A DNA stretch of 39,647 bases. Origin: Janibacter hoylei PVAS-1 (GTDB taxonomy: Bacteria; Actinomycetota; Actinomycetes; Actinomycetales; Dermatophilaceae). The DNA lies in assembly GCF_000297495.1 (NCBI RefSeq), contig NZ_ALWX01000060.1, positions 1-39,647 of the forward strand, given 5' to 3'. Positions 31,474 to 39,647 of this stretch are shown in pieces (within the stretch, counting starts at the first letter, position 1; every line of letters begins with the position of its first letter). The notes under the pieces were generated by a model. That model was not told the DNA's origin and made no database searches. It saw only the letters and a list, made by a program, of their open reading frames with translations. The position numbers and the translations under genes were made by a program.

Positions 31474-32450
31474 TGCAGGGCATCTCCATCACCGAGCCCG
31501 GCGACGCCGACGTCCTGCAGATCACGGAGGTCGAGGCACCCACCGCCGGGCCCGGTCAGGTCGTTGTCGACATGGTCGCCGCCGGCGTCAACCGCGCGGA
31601 CGTCATGCAGCGGCTGGGTCACTACCCGCCGCCGAAGGGCGCCTCCCCCCTGCCGGGCCTCGAGGTCTCGGGCAGGGTCCTCGAGGTCGGCCCCGAGGTC
31701 GAGGGCTGGTCCGTCGGCGACGAGGTCTGCGCGCTCGTCGACGGCGGCGGCTACGCGGAGCGGGTCCTCGTGCCTGCGGCCCAGCTGCTGCCGATACCGA
31801 AGGGAGTCGACCTCACCTCTGCCGCAGGCCTGCCCGAGGTGGCGTGCACGGTGTGGTCCAACGTCTTCATGACCGCCAACCTCCAGCCCGACGAGACCTT
31901 CCTCGTCCACGGCGGGTCGAGCGGCATCGGCACGATGGCGATCCAACTGGCCAAGGCCGCCGGAGCCCGGGTCGCTGTCACCGCGGGCAGCGAGGACAAG
32001 CTCGCCTTCTGCCGCGAGCTCGGGGCCGACATCGCGATCAACTACCGCGAGCAGGACTTCGTCGAGGAGGTCCGGGCGGCGACCGACCGCCACGGCGCCG
32101 ATGTCGTGCTCGACCTCATGGGCGCGAAGTACCTGCCACGCAACGTCGACGTGCTCGCCACGGCAGGCCGTCTCGTCGTCATCGGTCTCATGGGTGGCCG
32201 GAAGGGCGAGCTCGACCTCGGCAAGCTGCTCAGCAAGCGCGCCGCGGTCATCGCGACCTCGCTGCGCGCCCGCCCCGCCGGGGAGAAGGCGGCGATCGTC
32301 GCCGCCGTCCGCGAGCACGTGTGGCCCCTGATCGAGGCCGGCGCGGTGCGCCCGATCGTCCAGGGCGCCCACCCGCTCGAGCGGGCCGCGGATGCCCACC
32401 GCGAGCTCGAGGCGAGCGGCCACATCGGCAAGATCCTCCTCACCGCCTGA
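31473..32450 (+). CDS. NAD(P)H-quinone oxidoreductase, PIG3/QOR type (MDR superfamily)
   Basis: A 325-residue medium-chain reductase without zinc ligands. It has GVNRADVMQRLGHYPPPKGA, a signature of the TP53I3/PIG3-like group, and FLVHGGSSGIGTMAIQLAKA as the NADPH loop. GHIGKILLTA ends the chain, as is typical. It would reduce quinones with NADPH in the cytoplasm. Translation is likely coupled with DUF4235. Confidence 0.92.
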   Translation: MQGISITEPGDADVLQITEVEAPTAGPGQVVVDMVAAGVNRADVMQRLGHYPPPKGASPLPGLEVSGRVLEVGPEVEGWSVGDEVCALVDGGGYAERVLVPAAQLLPIPKGVDLTSAAGLPEVACTVWSNVFMTANLQPDETFLVHGGSSGIGTMAIQLAKAAGARVAVTAGSEDKLAFCRELGADIAINYREQDFVEEVRAATDRHGADVVLDLMGAKYLPRNVDVLATAGRLVVIGLMGGRKGELDLGKLLSKRAAVIATSLRARPAGEKAAIVAAVREHVWPLIEAGAVRPIVQGAHPLERAADAHRELEASGHIGKILLTA

Positions 32451-32500
32451 CCTCTCCCCTTCCCCGCCCTTTGCTCCGTCCTGGGCGCACGGGGTGAGAC

Positions 32501-34165
32501 TCAGTCGCCGATCTCGGCGCCCATCGCCCGACCGGCGGTCCGCCCGGAAAAGATGCACCCGCCGAGGAAGGTGCCCTCGAGGGCGCGGTAGCCGTGCACG
32601 CCACCGCCGCCGAATCCCGCCGCCTCCCCGGCCGCGTACAGACCGGGGATCGGCTGCCCGTCGCTGCCGAGCACCCGTGCCGACAGGTCCGTCTCGAAGC
32701 CGCCGAGGGTCTTGCGGGAGAGGATGTGCAACTTGACGCCGACGAGCGGGCCCTTCTTGGGGTCGGTCAGCTTGTGCGGCGGGTAGGCCCGCTTGGAGAT
32801 CTTGTCCCCGACGTAGGAGCGGGCCACGCGCATCGCGGCGATCTGGGCGTCCTTGCCGTAGGGGTTGTCGAGCTGGGCGTCGCGCTCGTCGACCTGCTTC
32901 TTCACGAGGGCGGGGTCGAGTCGCGGCTCGCCGTCCTCGACGAGCTCGTTCATCTTGGCGACGAGCTGCTCGACGGTGTCGGCCTGGACGAAGTCAGCCC
33001 CCTGGTCGAGGAAGGCCTGCATCGACGGCGTGACGTCGGCGAGCGAGCGCTTGCGGATGACCCCGGCGACCTCCTTGCCCGTGAGGTCCTGGTTTTGCTC
33101 CGAGCCGGAGAGGGCAAACTCCTTGCCGGCGATCGACCGGTTGGTGATGAACCACGAGTGGTCGTGCCCGGTGGCGCGCAGGTGCTCCAGCGTGCCGAGG
33201 GTGTCGTAGCCGGGCAGCAGCGGCGCCGGCAGGCGGTTGCCCTCGGCATCGAGCCACATCGAGCTCGGCCCGGGCAGGATGCGGATGCCGTGCTGCGCCC
33301 AGATGGGGTCCCAGTTGCGGATCCCCTCGACGTAGTGCCACATGCGGTCGCGGTTGATGAGGTTGCCGCCGGCCGCCTCGGTGATGCCGATCATGCGTCC
33401 GTCGACGTGCGCGGGCACGCCGGTCACCATGTGCTTCGGCGGCGCGCCGAGGCGCTCGGGCCAGTTGGCGCGCACGAGGTCGTGATTGCCGCCGATGCCG
33501 CCGGAGGCGACGAGGACGACCGGCGCGCGCAGCTCGAAGCCGCCGATGCTGTCGCGGTTGGTCGCGACGCCCCGCTCGGCACCGTCGTCCGCCAGCCGGG
33601 CTCCGCGGACGCCGACGACGGCACCCCCTTCGACGATGATCTCGTCGACGCGGTGGCGGTGGGCGTAGGTGATCAGGCCGCGCTCCTTGGCCTCGGCGAC
33701 CCGTCGGGCGAAGGGGGCGACGACCCCCGGCCCCGTGCCCCACGTGATGTGGAATCGCGGCACGGAGTTGCCGTGCCCGTGCGCTGACCCGTCGCCGCGC
33801 TCGGCCCAGCCGACGATGGGGAACCAGCGCATGCCCTGCTGGTGCAGCCAGGAGCGCTTCTCGCCGGCGGCGAAGTCGAGGTAGGCCTGCGCCCACTGCC
33901 GCGGCCAGTGGTCCTCGTCGCGGTCGAAGCCGGCCGTGTTCATCCAGTCCGAGTGCGCGAGCTCGGCGGAGTCCTTGATGCCGAGGCGGCGCTGCTCGGG
34001 GCTGTCGACGAAGAACAGTCCTCCGAAGGACCAGTGCGCCTGCCCCCCGAGGTTGGCCTCGCTCTCCTGGTCGACGAGGAGGACCTTGCGACCGGCGTCG
34101 GCGAGCTCCGCCGCCGCGACGAGTCCGGCCAGCCCGTGGCCCACGACAATGGCGTCTGCATCCAT
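32501..34165 (-). CDS. FAD-binding dehydrogenase (fumarate reductase/KstD-like flavoprotein)
   Basis: A 554-residue flavoprotein. The N-terminal FAD motif is VVGHGLAGLVAAAELADAGR, followed by VLLVDQESEANLGGQAHWSF. The C-terminal part has GLYAAGEAAGFGGGGVHGYR and GTFLGGCIFSGRTAGRAMGA, the second FAD contact. It belongs to the fumarate-reductase/3-ketosteroid-dehydrogenase-like set named 'FAD-binding dehydrogenase' in genomes, with an unknown substrate. It is convergent with the quinone oxidoreductase and followed by no clear terminator. Confidence 0.9.
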   Translation of the reverse strand: MDADAIVVGHGLAGLVAAAELADAGRKVLLVDQESEANLGGQAHWSFGGLFFVDSPEQRRLGIKDSAELAHSDWMNTAGFDRDEDHWPRQWAQAYLDFAAGEKRSWLHQQGMRWFPIVGWAERGDGSAHGHGNSVPRFHITWGTGPGVVAPFARRVAEAKERGLITYAHRHRVDEIIVEGGAVVGVRGARLADDGAERGVATNRDSIGGFELRAPVVLVASGGIGGNHDLVRANWPERLGAPPKHMVTGVPAHVDGRMIGITEAAGGNLINRDRMWHYVEGIRNWDPIWAQHGIRILPGPSSMWLDAEGNRLPAPLLPGYDTLGTLEHLRATGHDHSWFITNRSIAGKEFALSGSEQNQDLTGKEVAGVIRKRSLADVTPSMQAFLDQGADFVQADTVEQLVAKMNELVEDGEPRLDPALVKKQVDERDAQLDNPYGKDAQIAAMRVARSYVGDKISKRAYPPHKLTDPKKGPLVGVKLHILSRKTLGGFETDLSARVLGSDGQPIPGLYAAGEAAGFGGGGVHGYRALEGTFLGGCIFSGRTAGRAMGAEIGD

Positions 34166-34234
34166 GGGGTGACTCTAATACTCATTACCCACGAGTAGCG
34201 AAGGGGTCTCCCCGAGCCTGCCTACAGTGGTCAC

Positions 34235-35749
34235 GTGCGTCGACTCGCCCGCCTGAGGACCCCCGCGCTCGCCCTGCTCGTGGCCGCGGTGGCGCTGCTC
34301 GGTGGCCTCGTGACCGCCTCGCTCTGGCCCGTCACCGTCGAGACCGACTACTACGCCGCCGACGTGCACCTCTCCCCGAGCTGGGCGGACCGCTCACGGA
34401 TCGGCACGGACACCGTCGTCGGCAGCGTGTCCGCGCAGTTCGCCGGCGTCGCGCCCGGGGTGCAGGTCTCGCCGCGGGTCAAGCCCGAGATCACCCAGCT
34501 CGTCGCCTCCGGCGACCTCGGTGCGACGGCGCTGGACGTCAGCCCGCAGGAGCGCTCGCGCGTCATCCGTGAGGCGGCGACCGGTGTGGGGTGGCGCTTC
34601 GGGGTCGGTGCGCTCGGCGGGCTCGGCCTCGCCCTCGGGGCCGTGGGTCTGCGGCGGCAGGCCCTCCCTTCGGCCCGCACGACGCTGGCGGCGAGCGCCG
34701 CCACCGCTGTCGCCTGCGCCGGCCTCGGCCTGTCGACCCAGCGCACCTACGACCCGGACCGGCTCGTCGCGCTCCACTCCACCGGCCTGCTCCAGCTGGC
34801 CCTCGACAACCGCGGTCTGCTCGACGACGTCGAGGCACGCGCCGACCAGGCGACGCCCTACCTGCGCAACCTGCTCGCCCTCTCCTCGGCCCTGCAGGAG
34901 GAGTACGCGCCCGAGGCCGCGCCCGACGGCGAGGCGCTCACGGTGCTGCTCGTGTCGGACATCCACTCGAGCAACCAGTACGCCCTGATGCGCACGATCA
35001 TCGAGGAGCAGGGGGTCGACGTCGTCATCGACTCCGGCGACCTCATCAACCTCGGGCACGTCGAGGAGGCGCGACTGAGCAACCTCTACGGGTCGATCGG
35101 CTCGCTCGGGGTGCCCTACGTCTTCGTCGCCGGCAACCACGACAGCAACGCCCCCGACGACACCGCTCTGCTCGACGACCTGGCGCGCACGCCGGGCGTG
35201 CAGCTGCTGCAGCCGGGGCCGGGCGAGTACCGCGAGGTGACGGTCGGGGGTCTGCGGATCGCGGGCTTCAACGACCCGCGCTACTACGGCGACGCCGACG
35301 ACGGCACGACCGAGGCCCAGACCGAGGCCAGGGACAGCTGGCTCGAGGCCCTCGGCGAGGGGGCTCCCCCGGACCTCACTGTCTCGCACGAGGCACCGGC
35401 GCTCGATCGTGCACCCGGCCGGCTGCGGGTGCACGGCCACGGCCACGTGCCGCTGCTCGACGGCAACCGGTTGCAGGTGGGCACCTTCACCGGGGGCGGG
35501 ACGCTGTCCCACTTCGTCGGTGGGCCCGACACGGAGCTCGGCGGCCAGCCGAGCAGCTTCGACGTGCTGACCTTCGACGACCGGTGCCGCGCCCAACGAC
35601 TCACCCGCTACGAGTACCGCTCGGTCATCGAGGGGCGTCCGAGCTTCGACTCGCTGTCGGTGCTCAACGCCGGCCGGATCACGGACGCTCCGGACGAGGG
35701 GCGGACCTGCGGGGGCGACGAGCTCGAGGTCCGCCCGCTCGACCGGTGA
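34235..35749 (+). CDS. Membrane metallophosphoesterase
   Basis: A 504-residue protein with an N-terminal membrane helix (ALALLVAAVALLGGLVTASL), an outside part, and a second and perhaps third helix near residues 120-170. A calcineurin-type phosphoesterase domain follows: VSDIHSSNQYAL, VIDSGDLINLGH, VAGNHDSNAPDD, TVSHEAPAL and VHGHGHVPLLD, which are all five metal motifs. It resembles secreted or membrane-bound phosphodiesterases of actinomycetes. The start is a GTG. Confidence 0.9.
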   Translation: MRRLARLRTPALALLVAAVALLGGLVTASLWPVTVETDYYAADVHLSPSWADRSRIGTDTVVGSVSAQFAGVAPGVQVSPRVKPEITQLVASGDLGATALDVSPQERSRVIREAATGVGWRFGVGALGGLGLALGAVGLRRQALPSARTTLAASAATAVACAGLGLSTQRTYDPDRLVALHSTGLLQLALDNRGLLDDVEARADQATPYLRNLLALSSALQEEYAPEAAPDGEALTVLLVSDIHSSNQYALMRTIIEEQGVDVVIDSGDLINLGHVEEARLSNLYGSIGSLGVPYVFVAGNHDSNAPDDTALLDDLARTPGVQLLQPGPGEYREVTVGGLRIAGFNDPRYYGDADDGTTEAQTEARDSWLEALGEGAPPDLTVSHEAPALDRAPGRLRVHGHGHVPLLDGNRLQVGTFTGGGTLSHFVGGPDTELGGQPSSFDVLTFDDRCRAQRLTRYEYRSVIEGRPSFDSLSVLNAGRITDAPDEGRTCGGDELEVRPLDR

Positions 35750-35791
35750 CGTGCTCCCCCGCTTCGTCCTGGCCGAGGTCCGCCGAGCACG

Positions 35792-35828
35792 CCGACGCCC
35801 CGGCCGCGCACGGCGACCGGGGCGTCGG
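35792..35828. terminator. Bidirectional hairpin terminator
   Basis: CCGACGCCCCGG pairs with CCGGGGCGTCGG over 12 bp, around a 13-base loop. It lies between the convergent phosphoesterase and GAPDH genes and can serve both. Confidence 0.75.
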
Positions 35829-35835
35829 GGTGGGC

Positions 35836-37290
35836 TCAGACCGCCGGGAAGACCGGCGGGTGGACCTTGGCCATCTCCTCGAGCACGCGCACGACCTGGC
35901 AGGAGTAGCCGAACTCGTTGTCGTACCAGACGTAGAGGACGATGCGGTCACCGGCGGTGATGGTCGCGCGGCCGTCGACGATGCCGGCGTGGCGGTTGCC
36001 GACGAAGTCCGTGGAGACGACCTCGGGGCTGTCGACGTAGTCGAGCTGCTTGTGCAGGTCGCCGTAGAGGGAGGCCTGGCGGAGGAAGTCGTTGAGGGCC
36101 TCGCGCTCGACCGCCTTCTCGAGGGTGAGGTTGAGGATCGCCATCGACACGTTGGGGGTGGGGACGCGCACCGAGTTACCGGTGAGCTTGCCCTCGAGCT
36201 CGGGCAGCGCCTTGGCCACGGCCTTGGCGGCACCGGTCTCGGTGAGCACCATGTTGAGCGCTGCGGAGCGGCCGCGACGCTCGCCCTTGTGGAAGTTGTC
36301 GATGAGGTTCTGGTCGTTGGTGAAGGAGTGGACCGTCTCGATGTGGCCGCCGACGACGCCGTACTCGTCGTTGATGACCTTGAGCGCCGGGACGATGGCA
36401 TTGGTCGTGCACGAGGCGGCGGTGACGACGTCGGCGTCGCCGATCATCGCGTCGTTGATGCCGCTCACGATGTTGGGCAGGCCACCCTTGCCGGGGGCGG
36501 TGAGGAGCACGCGCGAGACGCCCGGGCACTGCAGGTGCTGGGAGAGACCCAGCTCGTCGCGCCACTTGCCGGTGTTGTCGACGACGATCGCGTTGTCGAT
36601 GCCGTACTGGGTGTAGTCGACGCTCGCGGGGCTGTCGGAGTAGATGACCTGGATGAGCGTGCCGTTGGCGAGGATCGTGTTGTTGTCCTCGTCGACCGTG
36701 ATCGTGCCGGGGAAGGAGCCGTGGACCGAGTCGCGGCGCAGCAGGCTGGCGCGCTTGGACAGGTCGTTGTCGGCGCCCTTGCGCACGACGATGGCGCGCA
36801 GCCGCAGTCCGTGGCCGGTGCCGGCGTGCTCGATGAGGATGCGGGCGAGCAGACGGCCGATGCGGCCGAAGCCGTAGAGGACGACGTCGGCGCTCTCGCC
36901 CTCGTCACCGCCGTGCTTGCCGATGACGTCGCCGAGCTCGGCGCGCAGGAAGTCCTCGAGGGAGACGTCCTCGCCGGTCTCGAGGCGGCGACGGTGCAGG
37001 CGCGCGACGTCGACGGAGGCGGGGCCGGGCTGGAGGGCGGTGAGCGCCTCGAGCAAGGGGAGGGTGTCGTCGAGGGTCAGCTCGATGTCGACGCGGCGGG
37101 CGAAACGGTGCGCCTTGAGGATGTCGGTCGGCGACTGGCCGAGGAGGGTGCGGCCGTGGATCGACGTCACGACGCCGAACTCGCGGTAGAGGCGGCCCAC
37201 GACGGGGATCATCGCCTCGGCCTTGGCCTGTCGGTCGGCCCACTCGGCCAGGTGCTCGTCTGCTGCGGTGCTCTGCGGCGTCGTCGTCAT
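35836..37290 (-). CDS. gap: Glyceraldehyde-3-phosphate dehydrogenase with N-terminal extension
   Basis: A 484-residue GAPDH, about 150 longer than the glycolytic form. The extra N-terminal 130 residues are helical and charged (HLAEWADRQAKAEAMIPVVG and later LEDFLRAELGDVIG). NAD site VVLYGFGRIGRLLARILIEH, catalytic TAASCTTNAIVPALKVINDE (the Cys), and WYDNEFGYSCQVVRVLEEM at the end are all present. It catalyses oxidation of glyceraldehyde-3-phosphate, or the reverse. The extended type is found as a second GAPDH in actinomycetes; what the extension does is unknown. Confidence 0.93.
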   Translation of the reverse strand: MTTTPQSTAADEHLAEWADRQAKAEAMIPVVGRLYREFGVVTSIHGRTLLGQSPTDILKAHRFARRVDIELTLDDTLPLLEALTALQPGPASVDVARLHRRRLETGEDVSLEDFLRAELGDVIGKHGGDEGESADVVLYGFGRIGRLLARILIEHAGTGHGLRLRAIVVRKGADNDLSKRASLLRRDSVHGSFPGTITVDEDNNTILANGTLIQVIYSDSPASVDYTQYGIDNAIVVDNTGKWRDELGLSQHLQCPGVSRVLLTAPGKGGLPNIVSGINDAMIGDADVVTAASCTTNAIVPALKVINDEYGVVGGHIETVHSFTNDQNLIDNFHKGERRGRSAALNMVLTETGAAKAVAKALPELEGKLTGNSVRVPTPNVSMAILNLTLEKAVEREALNDFLRQASLYGDLHKQLDYVDSPEVVSTDFVGNRHAGIVDGRATITAGDRIVLYVWYDNEFGYSCQVVRVLEEMAKVHPPVFPAV

Positions 37291-37323
37291 GGGCCCAGAT
37301 CGTAGCCGCTGACGCCTCGGGGA

Positions 37324-37342
37324 CGGGCCCGGGACCGGCCCG
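37324..37342 (-). terminator. Probable terminator after the sucrase/ferredoxin-like gene
   Basis: CGGGCC (37324-37329) and GGCCCG (37337-37342) enclose seven bases, placed just beyond the stop of the minus-strand gene and before the GAPDH start. Confidence 0.4.
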
Positions 37343-37363
37343 AGACGATGGATCTCACACCGC

Positions 37364-38258
37364 TCAGCCGGGGGTCGTCACGTCGAAGAGCGCCTGCACC
37401 TTGGGAGCACCTCCGCAGGTGAGCTCGTGGGGCGCGCTCATCGTGCGCACGACATGACGAAGGGAGGACCGATCACCGTGGTCGAGGTGCACCAGCCAGG
37501 CATCGTCGCCCGCGGCCTCGAGGCGCGGCGGGGCGAGGTCGCGCAGGCGGACGGAGGCGTCGGTGCGCATCAGGTCGTGGGCCGCGGCCTGGGCGGCCGG
37601 GTGCCACGAGCAACGCCCGCGCCACCGGTCGAGGTCGACCCGTCCGTCGAGGTGGTCGAGCACGACGCGAAGGGCGGTGTCACCGGTGAGCCGGCCGTAC
37701 TGCGAGCCCTCGGGCAAGAGGATCACGTTGCCGGCGAAGCGGTCGCCGCCCAGGTGGGTCGTCTCCCACACGGCACCGGGGAGGGCATCGTCGAGGACGG
37801 CGGCGACGACGCGGCCGTCGATGGCGCAGCACACGTCCTTGCGGCCGTGGGTGCAGACGAGCAGGAGCGGCTCGTCCGTCGGGTCGGGCAGGTCGTCGAA
37901 CCTGCCGGCGAGCGCGACGAGGTCCTCCGGGGTCTGCCACGAGGCACGGCCCACGAGGCCGCGCCGGACGTCGACGAGGAAGACCGGCTGGAGCCCGTCG
38001 GCCTCGACGAGGTCTCCCTCGAGTCGACCGTGCCGGCGGATGAGCTGCAACCGCGCGCCGAAGCGTCCCAGCTGGACCGACAGGTCGTCGCCGACCTCGG
38101 TGAGTGGCGGGGCCTGGATCGGCTTGGGCGGCCAGGGGCCGGGGTGCCCGACGAGCATCCAGTAGCGCGCCGGTACCGCGGTGCCGACGGGCGCGTCGCC
38201 GCGCTCGAGGGCGGCGACCGAGCAGCGGAATCGCTCGGGGGGGCACGGGTTCGGTCAT
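37364..38258 (-). CDS. Sucrase/ferredoxin-like family protein (frame broken at the N-terminus)
   Basis: A protein of about 297 residues of the sucrase/ferredoxin-like family (thioredoxin-like ferredoxin). LLVCTHGRKDVCCAIDGRVV holds the first cysteines and ETTHLGGDRFAGNVILLPEG the conserved His. A later CSWHPAA and ELTCGGAPKVQ supply others; the pattern suits an iron-sulfur site. The true N-terminus, MTEPVP then ERFRCSVAALERGDAPVGTA, is one frame away. The break is a run of seven G at 38237-38243, where one less restores the reading. It lies ten bases after the cupin gene and is probably in its operon. Confidence 0.85.
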
Positions 38259-38268
38259 CTCCGAGAGC

Positions 38269-39499
38269 CTACGCGGCGCCTCTGGGCGCAAGGACCGCCA
38301 CCCCGCCGACCACGAGGCGATAGGCGAGCGCCCGGTCCAGCGCGGCGCCCGAGCCCGTGAGCCACGTGGCGACCCCGTCGGCCTCGGCGGTCGTGAGCGG
38401 GAGGCGACCTGCTCGGCTGACGAGGTCGACGCCGGCCCCGGTCGGCTCGAGGCTGGCGCGCAGGTGCTCGCGGGGCACGACCTCGTGGTCGGCGAGCCCG
38501 TCGGCGAGCGCAGCCGCCGTCGCGACGGGGGGCGACCGGGGCGGGGCGCTGCGCGGCCCGCTGCTTGGGTGCGAGCAGGGCGGCGACCGCCGCGTCGTCG
38601 AGCGCGTCGACGGCCGTGTGGAGGGCCGCGCGCACGGCGGTCAGGTGCTCGGCGAGGTGGGTCGGGTCGCTGACGTCGACGCCGGGCGGCAGCGAGGTCC
38701 GCAGCTCCGGCTGCTCGGCGAGAGCGCGCCGGGTGCCGTCGAGCACGGCCTCGGCGAGGTGGTGCCGGTGCCAGACGTGCACGCCGATCGTCAGGTGGAC
38801 GCTCACCCCGCCGAGCGCGGTGGCGGAGTGGAGCCAGCCACGCGGCACGTAGAGCACGTCCCCCGGCTCGAGCGTGACGTCGAGGTAGGGCTCGGCCGCG
38901 GCGGCCTGCTCCACCTGGGACCGACGGTCCTGCCAGGGCTGGTCGCGTAGCGGGTGCTCGTGGACGGGGGCGTGGAGGGACCACCGCTTGGTGCCCTCGG
39001 TCTGCAGGACGAAGACGTCGTGCACGTCGTAGTGGGCGGCGAAGCCGCGGTTGGCCGCCGGGGTCACGTAGGCATTGGCTTGCACGGGGTGCCCGAGGTC
39101 GGCCGCGAGCTCCTGCGCGAGGGCGAGCACGGGCGGATGGGTGCGGTGCAGTCCCTGCAGGACGATCGTGTGCCCGTCGGCGAAGAGCCGCAGCAGGGCC
39201 GTGTCGTCGACCTGGTCACGCACCCCGGCACCCACCCCGCCACCGCGGGTGAAGTCGGCATCAGCCAGCGTGCGACCTTCCTTGGCCACCCGGACGAAGG
39301 GGGCCCGCATCCCCCGGCGAGAGAGCAGCGCGTCGACGTCGTCGATGCCGAGCAGGGCACCGCCGGCGGGGAGCGCGTCGGCGCGGACGTGTCGAGGCTC
39401 GCGGCCCCAGGCCCGCGCGAAGTCGTCGGGTGCCAGGTCGGTCAGACGGGCGAGGCCGGTGCACCCCGTCGGTGCACCGGCCTCGTGGGGGTCGGTCAC
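38269..39499 (-). CDS. JmjC/cupin-like oxygenase (ROX family), frame broken
   Basis: A protein of about 410 residues of the Cupin_4/JmjC ribosomal-oxygenase-like family, Fe(II)/2-oxoglutarate dependent. RGFAAHYDVHDVFVLQTEGT gives the metal ligands His156 and Asp158, and VPRGWLHSATALGGVSVHLT gives His224. KRWSLHAP is the expected oxoglutarate area. The C-terminal winged-helix part is in another frame, with HLRASLEPTGAGVDLVSRAG and ALAYRLVVGGVAVLAPRGAA. A run of six G at 38527-38532 causes the break. The start is the GTG at 39499, next to the stop of the gene to its right. Relatives hydroxylate ribosomal proteins. Confidence 0.87.
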
Positions 39500-39647
39500 T
39501 CAGACCCCGCCGTCGGCGCCACCGTCACCAGCGGCACCGTCCGCGCCACCGTCACCGGCAGCACCGTCCGCGCCACCGTCGACCGGCAGCACCGTCCGCG
39601 CCACCGTCACCGGCAGCACCGTCCGCGCCACCGTCACCGGCAGCACC
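39500..39647 (-). CDS. C-terminal end of a Gly/Ala/Asp-repeat protein (partial)
   Basis: The end of a gene that enters from the right. The last codons read GAAGDGGAD repeats, then GGV and TGA at 39500-39502, directly before the GTG of the cupin gene. The repeat is nine residues long and encoded by a 27-bp unit. One unit is 28 bp, which shifts the frame, so either a base is wrong or the end is altered. A repeat tail of this composition suggests a disordered, acidic C-terminus; the rest cannot be judged. Confidence 0.5.
   Translation of the reverse strand, partial: VLPVTVARTVLPVTVARTVLPVDGGADGAAGDGGADGAAGDGGADGGV
39516..39647. repeat. 27-bp tandem repeat, about five units
   Basis: Units start at 39516, 39543, 39570 (28 bp), 39598 and 39625 (cut by the window end). 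The first differs slightly and the others are nearly identical. They encode the nine-residue Gly/Ala/Asp repeat on the minus strand. Confidence 0.85.

Noticed and set aside
39516..39647. CRISPR-like or origin iteron repeat at the right end
   Set aside because: The units are contiguous, a multiple of three in length, and encode a regular peptide on the minus strand next to a stop codon.

Overview
The window is from a high-GC actinomycete. Pointers are mycothiol-type DinB proteins, a YkoE thiamine-precursor transporter, two DUF4235 proteins, an HrpB helicase and a GAPDH with a long N-terminal extension. A member of the Intrasporangiaceae (Janibacter-like) would fit, but that is an inference without database support.

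The window has two halves that meet at about 13,083. The left half (1-13,082) reads as accessory DNA, visibly less GC-rich, with gene fragments and mobility genes. It contains: (a) 32-3,817, a membrane/stress module (YihY, DUF3618, holin-X-like, YtxH-like, DUF4235, a small protein) next to a TetR regulator, with a shared operator-like sequence; (b) 4,090-4,806, a scar where the N-terminus of an MmeI-type restriction-modification gene meets truncated potassium-uptake genes (ktrA, ktrB); (c) 5,455-8,159, a minimal mercury module (merR, a 20-bp-spacer mer promoter, merA) followed by a small serine recombinase with a res-like repeat cluster; (d) 8,447-13,082, a second small serine recombinase followed by small unrelated genes. 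Their junctions carry a repeated 14-bp sequence (core GTCTCAGTGACCAC, five copies) that contains both the stop codon of one gene and the GTG start of the next. The stretch after the first copy is also a second copy of the recombinase 3' end. I regard this as a candidate recombinase-linked, translationally coupled gene-cassette array, and as the most interesting object in the window. Its last repeat cuts into an MFS gene.

The right half (13,083-39,647) is dense and very GC-rich and looks chromosomal. It holds acetyltransferases, an SDR, DUF1697, HrpB, SRPBCC/DinB/DsbA proteins, an MFS transporter, a lipoprotein and secreted-protein pair, a thioesterase, a flavodoxin-like protein, and a TPP-riboswitch-controlled ECF transporter (YkoE plus a fused ATPase-ATPase-T protein). 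These are followed by a quinone oxidoreductase, an FAD dehydrogenase, a metallophosphoesterase, GAPDH, a sucrase/ferredoxin-like protein, a JmjC/cupin oxygenase, and the repeat-rich C-terminus of a gene entering from the right.

Several otherwise intact genes (12864, hrpB, the sucrase/ferredoxin-like gene, the cupin gene) are broken by one extra base in a run of six or seven G/C. This suggests sequencing error rather than decay. An octamer, CGAAGGGG, occurs about twenty times in the right half and not in the left, which supports the boundary independently.
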